DNA of 17,903 bases from Clostridia bacterium (GTDB taxonomy: Bacteria > Bacillota_A > Clostridia > Christensenellales > CAG-138). The DNA lies in the NCBI GenBank assembly GCA_017394605.1, contig JAFPXU010000021.1, positions 1 through 17,903 of the forward strand. The letters are read 5' to 3'. This document shows, piece by piece, positions 1-7,104 of the stretch. Made by a program: the position numbers and the translations under genes. The notes beneath the pieces were generated by a model, which was given only the letters and a program-made list of their open reading frames with translations, had not been told where the DNA came from and did no database searches. Position 1 is the stretch's first letter; each line of letters starts with the position of its first letter.

Positions 1-28
1 AGATACTGATACAGGGGGTGAATGGGTT

Positions 29-292
29 TTGGCAAACATCAAGTCCGCTTTGAAACGGGTTAAGGTATCCGAGAAGCAGAATCTCCGCAACCGTATGGAG
101 AAATCCGCTATGAAGACCGCTATCCGTCGTTTTGATGAGGCGCTGGCCGGTGATGACAAAGAAAAGCAGCAGCAGGCTTATCTGAATGCTGTAAAGGTCG
201 TTGATCAGACAGCTTCCAACGGCGTTATCCATAAAAACGCTGCCAACCACAAAAAAGCGCAGCTCGCCAAGAAACAAGCTAAAGCGCAGTAA
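29..292 (+). CDS. rpsT: 30S ribosomal protein S20
   Basis: Structural protein of the small ribosomal subunit that binds 16S rRNA. The 87-residue product has the family's usual length. It is very rich in Lys, Arg, Ala and Gln, begins MANIKSALKRVKVSEKQNLRN and has the expected helical NAANHKKAQLAKK tail. The start is TTG at 29, chosen because a purine-rich Shine-Dalgarno (AGGGGGTG, 13-20) lies 8 nt upstream and ANIKSA follows directly, as in other S20 proteins. It ends in TAA and is followed by its own hairpin terminator, so it looks like a single-gene unit. Its promoter lies outside the window. Identification is secure. Confidence 0.97.
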   Translation: MANIKSALKRVKVSEKQNLRNRMEKSAMKTAIRRFDEALAGDDKEKQQQAYLNAVKVVDQTASNGVIHKNAANHKKAQLAKKQAKAQ

Positions 293-316
293 GCCCTGTT
301 TCCTTGTGTTACTTAG

Positions 317-341
317 CCGCCGGTCTTTCCGGCGGTTTTTT
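317..341 (+). terminator. Intrinsic terminator after rpsT
   Basis: A perfect 7-bp GC stem (CCGCCGG at 317-323 paired with CCGGCGG at 329-335) has a 5-nt loop and is followed by six T residues. It lies 25 nt after the rpsT stop codon and separates rpsT from the next promoter. Confidence 0.93.
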
Positions 342-351
342 GTTTTCTCGG

Positions 352-379
352 TTGCTTTATTGCACTAAAGTGCTAAAAT
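352..379 (+). promoter_or_regulatory. Sigma-A-like promoter for the yerC-rqcH-rdgB-yfcE unit
   Basis: TTGCTT (352-357) and TAAAAT (374-379) are 16 nt apart, and a TG one base before the -10 gives an extended -10 element. The predicted start site is about 15-20 nt before the yerC-like TTG codon, so the 5' leader would be very short. It sits directly after the rpsT terminator, as expected for the promoter of the next unit. This is inferred from sequence only. Confidence 0.6.
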
Positions 380-400
380 AAAAAGCGGAGGTGAACCGAT

Positions 401-703
401 TTGGAGGAATATATATCCCGTCTTAAAGATGAGAATACGGACGCGCTGTTCGATGCCATTCTCAGTCTCCGTTCGCAGGAAGAATGCTACCGGTTTTTTG
501 AAGACCTGTGCACCATTCCCGAACTGAAATCGCTGTCACAGCGCTGGCATGTGGCCAGGGAACTGGACAGGGGAATCACCTATCAGGACATCTCCGCGGA
601 AACAAAAGCCTCTTCCGCCACGATCAGCCGCGTCAACCGGTGCCTTTCCTACGGGCCGGGCGGTTACAGGATGATGCTCGAACGCATCGGAAAAGAGGAA
701 TGA
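401..703 (+). CDS. yerC: YerC/YecD-family TrpR-related DNA-binding protein
   Basis: A 100-residue protein of the TrpR-like YerC/YecD family, small predicted transcription regulators common in Bacillota. The N-terminal half is helical. Residues about 48-85 form the TrpR-type helix-turn-helix, visible as LSQRWHVARELDRG followed by ITYQDISAETKASSATISRV, in which ATISRV is the likely recognition helix. The Trp-binding role of true TrpR cannot be assumed, and the ligand and target are unknown. The start is TTG at 401 with GCGGAGGTG (385-392) 8 nt upstream; a GTG at 391 is out of frame. Its TGA stop lies 4 nt before the rqcH start, so the two are probably co-transcribed and translationally coupled. 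Confidence 0.88.
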   Translation: MEEYISRLKDENTDALFDAILSLRSQEECYRFFEDLCTIPELKSLSQRWHVARELDRGITYQDISAETKASSATISRVNRCLSYGPGGYRMMLERIGKEE

Positions 704-707
704 CCCT

Positions 708-2393
708 ATGTCGATGGACGGTCTTTCCCTGAACGCCGTGCTTCGGGAGATCCGTTTCCTGAAGGGAGGACGGATCGACAAAGTACAGCAGCCGGACAGG
801 GATACCCTTCTTTTCACGGTCCGGAGCTCCGGCAGGACGGCAAAACTTCTGATCTGCCTTCATGTCGAAAACGGCCGCGTACAGCTGACGGATCTGCCTT
901 TTGAGAACCCGGCGGAGCCGCCCATGTTCTGCATGCTGCTGCGCAAGCGTCTTGTCGGGAGCAGGGTGACTGATATCTCCCAGCTGGGTCTCGACCGTTA
1001 TTTTGAGCTCACGCTGGACGGAAGAAGCGAAATGGGCGATCCTGTCACGCTCCGTCTCTGCGTAGAGCTTATGGACCGTCATTCCAATCTGACGCTCGTT
1101 CAGGACGGTCTGATCGTGGACTGCTTAAAACGCGTCACGCCGGACATGTCCCCGGTCCGCCCGCTGCTTCCCGGTGTTGCCTACATCGTTCCTCCTGCCC
1201 AGAACAAACGTTCCCCGTTCGAGGCGGAACCTGCCGAGTTGGAGGATATCCTCCGCTCCCCGAATCCCGTTCAGCGTCTGCAGGGGGCTTACTGCGGCAT
1301 TTCCAAAAACGTTGCCAAAGCCCTGACAGCGGAAGGCGTCACCGCGGATACGGTATGCGGCGTGTTCCGGAAACTGCGTTCGGACGAACCGGTCCCCGTC
1401 ATCACATACAAGGACAGTGGAGAGCCGCACTGCGTATTCCCGTTCGTCCCGTTCAACGCGGTCAGCATCCGAACCTTTCCGACCATGTCCGAAGCGTACG
1501 ACGCGTTCTATAAAAGCAAGGACGCTGCCGTCCGCATCTCCCGGAACGGCTCCTCGCTCCGCAAGAGCGTCGAGATCAAGCTGAAACGCGCAAAGAACAA
1601 GATGGCCATGTATGAGGAGTCACTGGATTCCGAACAGGCCATGGAACAGAACCGTCTGTTCGGAGAGCTGATCACGCAGAACCTGTACGCCATCCGCCGC
1701 GGGCAGAGCGCGTGCAAGTGCACGGATTACAGCACGGACCCACCACAGGAACGCGCGATTCCGCTCGATCCGATCAAAACGCCCGCGGAAAACGCCCAGC
1801 AGTATTTCAAAAAGTATAAAAAAGCAAAGGCTGCCAGAGAATACGCTTCCCGCATGATCGATTCGGAACGCGCGGAGGTCGAATATCTGGAAGGCCAACT
1901 GAACAATCTTGAAAAATGCACCACGCTCCGGGAACTGGCGGAAATCCGGGAGGAGCTGGTCGAACTGCGGTATCTGAAGTCCGACCATAGGGCAAAGCCG
2001 CAAAAGCAGGAAGTCTCCAGACCGTTCTCGTTCCTGTCCTCGGACGGAATTACGATCCTGGTAGGTAAAAACAACCGCCAGAATGACCGGCTCACGCTTC
2101 ACACGGCTCAGTCGGAAAACATCTGGCTGCATACAAAGGATATTCCCGGTTCCCACGTGGTCATCCAGTACGACGGAACGCCCCCGGACCGTACGCTGAA
2201 CGAGGCCGCGCAGCTGGCAGCATGGTACAGCCGCGCCAGGCAGTCTTCGGCCGTGCCAGTCGACTATACGTTCCGCAGATATGTCAAAAAGCCTTCCGGG
2301 GCAAAGCCCGGCAAGGTCGTCTACACCGACAACCGCACCATCTATGTAACGCCGGAGGAGTCCCTCATTCTGGCGCTGCAGGAAAACAGCTGA
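708..2393 (+). CDS. rqcH: NFACT-family ribosome quality control protein RqcH (YloA/FbpA-like)
   Basis: 561 residues, close to the roughly 570 of the Bacillus subtilis protein. RqcH binds stalled 50S subunits carrying peptidyl-tRNA and adds C-terminal alanine tails that mark the peptide for degradation. The family was earlier annotated as fibronectin-binding protein. The NFACT-N domain (about 1-180) opens MSMDGLSLNAVLREI and holds the conserved ENPAEPPMFCMLLRKRL segment and the GLDR motif (D96-R97), whose Asp-Arg pair is essential for tailing in characterised RqcH. A helix-hairpin-helix region and long charged coiled coil (about 275-430) follow. Next comes the NFACT-R domain (about 445-545), with ENIWLHTKDIPGSHVVI and the PGKVVYTDNRTIYV tail. 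All landmarks are intact. The ATG at 708 follows the yerC stop by 4 nt. Confidence 0.95.
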   Translation: MSMDGLSLNAVLREIRFLKGGRIDKVQQPDRDTLLFTVRSSGRTAKLLICLHVENGRVQLTDLPFENPAEPPMFCMLLRKRLVGSRVTDISQLGLDRYFELTLDGRSEMGDPVTLRLCVELMDRHSNLTLVQDGLIVDCLKRVTPDMSPVRPLLPGVAYIVPPAQNKRSPFEAEPAELEDILRSPNPVQRLQGAYCGISKNVAKALTAEGVTADTVCGVFRKLRSDEPVPVITYKDSGEPHCVFPFVPFNAVSIRTFPTMSEAYDAFYKSKDAAVRISRNGSSLRKSVEIKLKRAKNKMAMYEESLDSEQAMEQNRLFGELITQNLYAIRRGQSACKCTDYSTDPPQERAIPLDPIKTPAENAQQYFKKYKKAKAAREYASRMIDSERAEVEYLEGQLNNLEKCTTLRELAEIREELVELRYLKSDHRAKPQKQEVSRPFSFLSSDGITILVGKNNRQNDRLTLHTAQSENIWLHTKDIPGSHVVIQYDGTPPDRTLNEAAQLAAWYSRARQSSAVPVDYTFRRYVKKPSGAKPGKVVYTDNRTIYVTPEESLILALQENS

Positions 2394-2404
2394 AGGAGAT
2401 CCAA

Positions 2405-3004
2405 ATGCGATTAATCATTGCGTCAAACAACAGTCACAAAGTCCGCGAGATCAGGCAGATCCTCGGACAGTATTTTTCGGAAATGAGCACGCTGAAAGAA
2501 GCAGGCATCAACATCGACGTCGTGGAAGACGGAACCACATTTCAGGAAAACGCGCTGAAGAAAGCGAAAGAAGTCCTCGCCGCAGCGGACGGCTTCGATG
2601 CCGCGCTTGCGGATGATTCCGGTCTCATGGTTGACGCGCTGAACGGAGCGCCGGGCATTTACAGCGCCCGATACGCCGGCGAGGGTCATAATGACCAGGA
2701 GAACAACGCGAAGCTTTTAAAGGATATGGAAAACGTTCCGGATGTAAAGCGCACCTGCAGGTTCGCCTCGTCGATCGCCCTGGTCAGACGCGGAAAGGAG
2801 CCCATCGTTGTGATCGGATACGCGGAAGGCGTCCTTCTGCGCGAGAAACACGGGGAAAACGGATTCGGATACGATCCGCTGTTCTTCTACCCCCCGCTTC
2901 AGAAGACGTTCGCGGAACTGAGCGCGGACGAAAAGAACGCCGTCAGTCACAGAAGCCGCTCCCTCGCGCTGCTCCGGGAAGCGCTCGAGCGGGAGCAGGC
3001 ATGA
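2405..3004 (+). CDS. rdgB: Non-canonical purine NTP pyrophosphatase (XTP/dITPase)
   Basis: A 199-residue HAM1/RdgB enzyme. It hydrolyses dITP, ITP, dXTP and XTP to the monophosphate and pyrophosphate, keeping deaminated purines out of DNA and RNA. Visible signatures are the N-terminal substrate loop IIASNNSHKVREI, the metal/phosphate motif ALADDSGLMVDALNGAPGIYSARYAG, GENGFGYDPLFF and the C-terminal SHRSRSLALL. The open frame extends 61 codons upstream into rqcH. The start is set at ATG 2405 because AAGGAG (2393-2398) precedes it by 6 nt and because family members begin just before the SNN motif. The Shine-Dalgarno overlaps the rqcH stop, and the rdgB TGA overlaps the next ATG (ATGA), so translation of the three genes is coupled. 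Confidence 0.96.
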   Translation: MRLIIASNNSHKVREIRQILGQYFSEMSTLKEAGINIDVVEDGTTFQENALKKAKEVLAAADGFDAALADDSGLMVDALNGAPGIYSARYAGEGHNDQENNAKLLKDMENVPDVKRTCRFASSIALVRRGKEPIVVIGYAEGVLLREKHGENGFGYDPLFFYPPLQKTFAELSADEKNAVSHRSRSLALLREALEREQA

Positions 3005-3471
3005 AGATCGCCGTTTTCTCCGATACACACGGAGATATTTCGGGAATCCGACTGATTGAAAGAGATCTCCCGCCTCTGGATGCCGTGTTCCATCTCGGAG
3101 ACTTTTCGTCCGACGGCACGGAAATCGGAGAATACCTGCATGTTCCCTGTTACGCCGTTCGGGGAAACTGCGACTACCGTAGCGGGGACAACGTCCCTTC
3201 CGAGCGGATCGTGGAACTCGGCGGCGCCCGTTTCTTCCTGACACACGGGCACCGTTACCGCAGCACGTACGAGCTCGGTCTTGCGGCGGAAGAAGCGCAT
3301 TGCGGGACCGTGCTGTTCGGTCATACGCACAAACCGCTGCTGACCGCGTTCGGCCCCGTTCTGATCGTCAACCCGGGCAGTCTGTCCAGACCGCGCGGAG
3401 GAACAAATCCCGGTTATGCCGTTCTTTCGGTGGAAAACGGTGACGTCAGCGTGAAAATGATATCCGTATAG
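3001..3471 (+). CDS. YfcE/MJ0936-family metallophosphoesterase
   Basis: A 156-residue calcineurin-like phosphoesterase of the small YfcE/MJ0936 type, cytosolic with no signal peptide. All metal ligands of the family are visible: SDTHGD (D8, H10), LGD (D34), RGNCD (N56), THGH (H82, H84) and FGHTH (H108, H110), followed by the typical VNPGSLSRPRGG strand. Such proteins hydrolyse phosphodiesters in vitro. The physiological substrate is not settled for most members and cannot be read from this sequence. Its ATG overlaps the rdgB stop by ATGA, and this rdgB-phosphoesterase pairing is a common Bacillota arrangement. A GGGAG 5 nt upstream supports the start. It ends in TAG, 38 nt before a hairpin terminator. 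Confidence 0.92.
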   Translation: MKIAVFSDTHGDISGIRLIERDLPPLDAVFHLGDFSSDGTEIGEYLHVPCYAVRGNCDYRSGDNVPSERIVELGGARFFLTHGHRYRSTYELGLAAEEAHCGTVLFGHTHKPLLTAFGPVLIVNPGSLSRPRGGTNPGYAVLSVENGDVSVKMISV

Positions 3472-3509
3472 CCGTCATTGCGTACGGCTCTCTTCTCCCA
3501 AATACAAAA

Positions 3510-3538
3510 CCGGAATCCGACAGATTCCGGCTTTTTGT
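3510..3538. terminator. Bidirectional terminator between the phosphoesterase gene and scpB
   Basis: A perfect 8-bp stem, CCGGAATC (3510-3517) with GATTCCGG (3523-3530), has a 5-nt loop. On the + strand CTTTTTGTTTT follows. On the - strand the same stem is followed by TTTTGTATTT. It lies between two convergent genes, so it probably ends transcription from both sides. Confidence 0.88.
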
Positions 3539-3565
3539 TTTATACTCGTCATTCCGAAGAGGCGG

Positions 3566-4132
3566 TCAAACAACGGGAAACTCCAGGCTTCCGTCCCCTT
3601 CCGCCGTGTCTTCCACAAACCTTGAAAACTCCGGGAGCTCCTGCAGCGAATGCAGACCGAATTTCCTGAGAAACGCGTCCGTCGTTCCGAACTGCATGGG
3701 TTTGCCGGGCGTATCCTTCCTTCCCACCATCTGGATGAGCCCCATATTCTGAAGCTGGTTTACGGCATAGTCGCAGCGGACCCCCCGGACCTCCTCGATA
3801 TCCGCACGCGTCACGGGCTGACGGTACGCGATGACGGCCAGCGTTTCCAGAATGGACTGGGAAGCGTTCCTCTGACGCTCGGGCTGAAGCATGGCCTCGA
3901 TCGAGTCGATATACGCGCGATTGCTGACAAGCTGCGCCGTTTCCTCCGTCAGGAAAAGCTGGATCCCCCTCTTTTCCGAGCGGTATTTCTCCTCCATGTT
4001 CCGAAGGATTTCACGAATCTCCGCGACCGGTACGTCAAGCGTGCGGGAGAGCTCCACCGCAGATACGGGATCCCCCGCGACGAAAAGCAGCGCTTCAATC
4101 CTGTTCCGGATGTTGTTGTTTCCTTCGGTCAT
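3566..4132 (-). CDS. scpB: Segregation and condensation protein B
   Basis: 188 residues, normal for ScpB. As a dimer of tandem winged-helix domains it binds the middle of the kleisin ScpA in the SMC-ScpAB complex that organises and separates chromosomes. Recognisable segments are the N-terminal IRNRIEALLFVAGDPVSAVEL, the central QSILETLAVIAYRQPVTRADIEEVRGV (winged-helix core) and GRKDTPGKPMQFGTTDAFLRKFGL near the C-terminus. The ATG (4132-4130) overlaps the scpA stop as ATGA, so scpB should be translated by coupling to scpA. That matters here because scpA has an internal stop. The gene itself appears intact and ends in TGA before the shared terminator. Confidence 0.95.
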   Translation of the reverse strand: MTEGNNNIRNRIEALLFVAGDPVSAVELSRTLDVPVAEIREILRNMEEKYRSEKRGIQLFLTEETAQLVSNRAYIDSIEAMLQPERQRNASQSILETLAVIAYRQPVTRADIEEVRGVRCDYAVNQLQNMGLIQMVGRKDTPGKPMQFGTTDAFLRKFGLHSLQELPEFSRFVEDTAEGDGSLEFPVV

Positions 4133-4923
4133 GTTTCTTCCTCCTGAATCTCGTCCATGTAAGCAATATCCGAGTCTTCGGACAAAAGCTTCTTCGCTCT
4201 CAGAACGATCGGCGCGAACGGTCTGCTCTGATGGATATGGATCTCGCCGCGCCCGGTCATCTCAAGCAGGGCCATGAACGTAACGATCACTTCCATTTTC
4301 TCCGGATGCTCGCCGAACAGGTCCTCAAACGCGACATCCTTACCGGCATTGACCAGTATCGAGCGGATCTTTCTGGTCTGCCTGCGGACTGTGAAACTGT
4401 CCGCACGCACACGCTGAAGTCGCTACGTTTCCTCCTGCCGGTCGGTCTTCTCCAGAATACGGAGAAACGCCTCGTACAGGCCTTCCATCGTTGCCCCTTC
4501 CATCTCCAGCCGTTTCGGCGGAAGCGGAACATCCTCCGGAAGTCTGGACAGCGTGTCCTTCGCGGCCTCATACAGCTGTTTCAGGTTATCGCCCGCTTCC
4601 TTGAACGCTTTGTATTCGCGCAGCTGACGGATCAGCTGCTCCTCTGGATCGGGCTCCTCTTCCTCCTGCTCGTTCTGCTTTCCTGTATCCGGCAGAAGCC
4701 GTCGGGATTTGATGTACAGAATCGTCGCTGCCATCGTCAGAAAATCGCTTGCCTTGTCCATATCCACCGTATCCAGTTCCTGCATATACTGCAGGTACTG
4801 CGAAGTGATCTCGGATACAAAAATATCCCGGATGTCGATCTCCGCCTTCCGAATCAGGTGCAGAAGAAGGTCAAGCGGTCCCTCAAATTGTTCTATACTG
4901 ACATGATAACTAGTTTCTTCCAT
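4129..4923 (-). pseudogene. scpA: Segregation and condensation protein A (kleisin) interrupted by an in-frame TAG
   Basis: ScpA is the kleisin that bridges the two SMC heads and carries ScpB. Read through, this frame gives 264 codons, a normal ScpA length. The N-terminal part (codons 1-166, 4923-4426) starts MEETSYHVSIEQFEGPLDLL and has the SMC-neck-binding fold, with DFLTMAATILYIKSRRLLP and an acidic linker. The C-terminal part (codons 172-264) has the winged helix ending KMEVIVTFMALLEMTGRGEIHI. Codon 167 (4425-4423) is TAG in the same frame, between GAA ACG and CGA CTT, in the variable linker, so no frameshift is involved. The next possible start is GTG at 4410-4408, 20 nt after an AGGAGG (4436-4431), too far for an ordinary Shine-Dalgarno. 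The main ATG has AGAGGA 6 nt upstream. It may be a sequence error, a nonsense allele, readthrough or a split gene. Confidence 0.88.
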
Positions 4924-4947
4924 GATTTCCTCTGAAAAATCAGCCGG

Positions 4948-6342
4948 TCAGGAATCAAGACGGATCCTGATTGCCGGACGGACCGCGTATGTTCCCGCAA
5001 CGCTTCCGAATCTGTAATCGATATTGCCGAATATATCGACATTCGTTACCGTGTCCCTGCTGTAGGCAAGCGTCCGCAGCATCCACCAGCAGGTCTGCAT
5101 TCCGTCCACGAGATTCCGGTCGGAAATCGGGAGCCCCTGTCCTGCGGCGTATTGCGTGGCCGCGCACGGTCTTCTTGTGTATGGCTTGAAAATCGCCTCC
5201 GCTTCCTTCACGCTCAGAAGGAACACCCTGTCTTTCGTTTCCTGTCCCTGTTTCACAAAACTGGCGTGCGGATTGCTGTGTGCGGGCACTTTCTCCTTCA
5301 GGATCCGTTCCTGTTCGGAAGCGCTGAACGCCGTAGTAAGAAACTTCCCGTTCAGCCATCTCCGAATGGAACTGTCCTTCCAGGTGGTATTCCTCCCCGA
5401 AGCGTTATACGCCATGCAGTCCAGTCCGTAACGGCTGATGACGAGTGCCTCTCCCGCATTTTTTTGAAGTACGATCCACTGGATCGGTTCCGGTCCGTTG
5501 AGGGGATCGTTATCCTGTTCATATGTTCCGAAATAAAGGAATCCGTTCTCCTCCACATTGGCGTCCGTCAGCTTCTCGCTCTTGTACTGTTCGAAGGCCT
5601 TGTCCGCCTTTTCTCCGCTGTCCCGGTGTCCTTTCAGGGGAACCAGAAGTTCGAATCCTTCCACAACGCTCCCTCCGTTCAGAAGAGAAACGGCATGTTC
5701 ATAGATCAGGTCCTTGCCGGCGTAGATACAATCCGCGATCTGCTCCGCGCAGTCACGGTAGTCGCCGATCGCTTCGAACGCTTCCGCTGCTTCCTCATAC
5801 TTTCCGTCGTTTTTCAGGGAAAGCGCAGCGTTGTAAGCGTCTTCCAGCGCAATCTGCGCGCGACACACCTCCATCCGTTCCGCCGTGGTTCCAATCCCTT
5901 CAGTCTCGGAAAACAGTTCGAACGCGCTGTGGTAGTCTTCCGCCTCCATCAGGGCGACTGCTTCGTTATACAGAAAAACTGGGATCTTCTCCAGCCAGTC
6001 GGCGCTGTTCTGATACCCGCCCAGATCCTCGAAGATCTCCTTCGCGTCGGTATACCGTTTTTCATCCATGAGCCGGAGCGCGTAGCGGTATCTGCTTTCG
6101 GTCAGTCCTGTCGCGCTGTCCTTATATCCGTTCATGGACGAAAACGCTTCAGCAGCTTCCGGATACCTGCCCGCGTTCATCAGTTCCAGCGCTTCCGCGT
6201 AACGTTTTTCGGGAAGAAGATAACGGGTGTACGCAAAATAGCCTCCCACCGCAACAATCAGAATAAGAACCGCCAGGACGATCCAGCCGGTTCCCTTCTT
6301 TTTTCCGGTCTTTTCTTTTTCTGAAGCAGAACTCCGTTCCAT
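4948..6342 (-). CDS. Membrane-anchored TPR-like repeat protein with C-terminal DUF6273 domain
   Basis: 464 residues; function unknown. A short charged N-terminus (KEKTGKKK) precedes one hydrophobic segment at about 19-37, most simply a signal anchor placing the rest outside the cell. Residues about 48-250 hold at least five degenerate helical repeats beginning near 51, 88, 128, 172 and 217, each with a pattern like AL.LM..G.Y.EA.E.F..L.GY.DS. This resembles TPR units common in Clostridia surface proteins. Residues about 265-462 match the DUF6273 type: PIQWIVLQKNAGEALVIS, NTTWKDSSIRRWLN, ERIL, DRVFLLSVKEAE, WWMLRT and the final YAVRPAIRI. It lies 24 nt upstream of scpA on the same strand, so it probably shares a transcript. 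The ATG at 6342 has GGGAG about 8 nt upstream. Confidence 0.85.
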   Translation of the reverse strand: MERSSASEKEKTGKKKGTGWIVLAVLILIVAVGGYFAYTRYLLPEKRYAEALELMNAGRYPEAAEAFSSMNGYKDSATGLTESRYRYALRLMDEKRYTDAKEIFEDLGGYQNSADWLEKIPVFLYNEAVALMEAEDYHSAFELFSETEGIGTTAERMEVCRAQIALEDAYNAALSLKNDGKYEEAAEAFEAIGDYRDCAEQIADCIYAGKDLIYEHAVSLLNGGSVVEGFELLVPLKGHRDSGEKADKAFEQYKSEKLTDANVEENGFLYFGTYEQDNDPLNGPEPIQWIVLQKNAGEALVISRYGLDCMAYNASGRNTTWKDSSIRRWLNGKFLTTAFSASEQERILKEKVPAHSNPHASFVKQGQETKDRVFLLSVKEAEAIFKPYTRRPCAATQYAAGQGLPISDRNLVDGMQTCWWMLRTLAYSRDTVTNVDIFGNIDYRFGSVAGTYAVRPAIRIRLDS

Positions 6343-6436
6343 CTATCGGTCTCCCTTTATGATGTCCGCAGAAAAACCCTCTCCCGTTTTCCGATCACGG
6401 GCGGAGAAGGAAAAAAACACCGTTTTGATCCGATTC

Positions 6437-7093
6437 TCAGCCCAGGACGGCAAGCGCCGCTCCGGCGAAGAGGCGGAAGAGTGCGTTTACAACGGTCCCG
6501 AGCACGCTGGATACGATACCGGTGATCAGCAGTATGATCAGGATATACCGTCCGTACTGGTGAAGGAACATCATCGCTTTCGGGAACCTGTGCATCAGCA
6601 GGCTGTCCATCACGTGCGAACCGTCCAACGGATAGACCGGAATCAGGTTGAATACCGCAAGCGAAAGATTGATCGTCACGATGGACAGAATGATGGACTG
6701 GAACGCCGTGTTCGAATACATATTCCATTTGAAGAAGCCGATATACAGCACAAACGTGAACACGAACGCGGTGATCAGGTTCATCGTGATGCCGGCAAGC
6801 GAAACCAGAATGTCGTCGCGCTTGTAATTGCTGAAATTGTGCGGATTGACCGGAACCGGTTTTGCCCATCCGAATCCCATGAACAGCAGGCAGAGAAAGC
6901 CGAACAGATCGATATGGGCGAACGGATTCAGCGTAAGCCGTCCGAGATTCCGCGCCGTCGGATCGCCAAGTTTGTACGCCACAAACGCGTGTGCCCACTC
7001 ATGCACGGTCATGCCGATCAGAATGCCCGGCAGCATATACAGGATCGAGAGCGGATCGGATAAAAATCTTCCTATTCCGGTCGAGGTGATCAT
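6437..7093 (-). CDS. Site-2-protease-family (M50) membrane metallopeptidase
   Basis: A 218-residue polytopic membrane zinc protease of the small M50/YwhC-like group. The zinc site is HEWAH (31-35), inside a first hydrophobic segment. The third ligand is probably D157 in NLIPVYPLDGSH, the usual NPxPPLDG-type motif. Hydrophobic segments lie at about 15-30, 62-76, 97-120, 134-152 and 183-205. There is no PDZ or CBS domain, so it is a minimal member; its substrate is unknown. The frame is open further upstream into deoB. The ATG at 7093 is chosen because AAAGGAAG sits about 6 nt before it and the N-terminus is then typical. It is 11 nt after deoB and probably shares its transcript. Confidence 0.9.
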   Translation of the reverse strand: MITSTGIGRFLSDPLSILYMLPGILIGMTVHEWAHAFVAYKLGDPTARNLGRLTLNPFAHIDLFGFLCLLFMGFGWAKPVPVNPHNFSNYKRDDILVSLAGITMNLITAFVFTFVLYIGFFKWNMYSNTAFQSIILSIVTINLSLAVFNLIPVYPLDGSHVMDSLLMHRFPKAMMFLHQYGRYILIILLITGIVSSVLGTVVNALFRLFAGAALAVLG

Positions 7094-7104
7094 AAAACTT
7101 CCTT

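Noticed and set aside
2222..2404. N-terminal extension of RdgB by 61 codons
   Set aside because: The extension overlaps rqcH, has no Shine-Dalgarno, and the family starts at the SNN motif. AAGGAG at 2393-2398 marks the ATG at 2405.
3472..3669. Open reading after the phosphoesterase TAG, as a possible C-terminal extension
   Set aside because: It runs through a strong terminator hairpin and antisense to scpB, and the protein is already full length.
4423..4425. TAG reassigned to an amino acid in this organism
   Set aside because: The phosphoesterase gene (3469-3471) and the PHP gene (11312-11314) end in TAG at family-typical lengths, and reading through them would run into a terminator or the next gene. 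oapA also ends in TAG, although a TAA follows it. A general reassignment is unlikely.
5152..6324. + strand open frame of about 390 codons opposite the DUF6273 gene
   Set aside because: It is antisense to a gene with repeats and a recognisable domain, it has no convincing ribosome site, and its composition is typical of a shadow frame.
6383..6401. Weak CCCGT/ACGGG hairpin after the M50 protease gene as a terminator
   Set aside because: The stem is only 5 bp with a 9-nt loop, and the T run lies several bases downstream; not enough to call a terminator.
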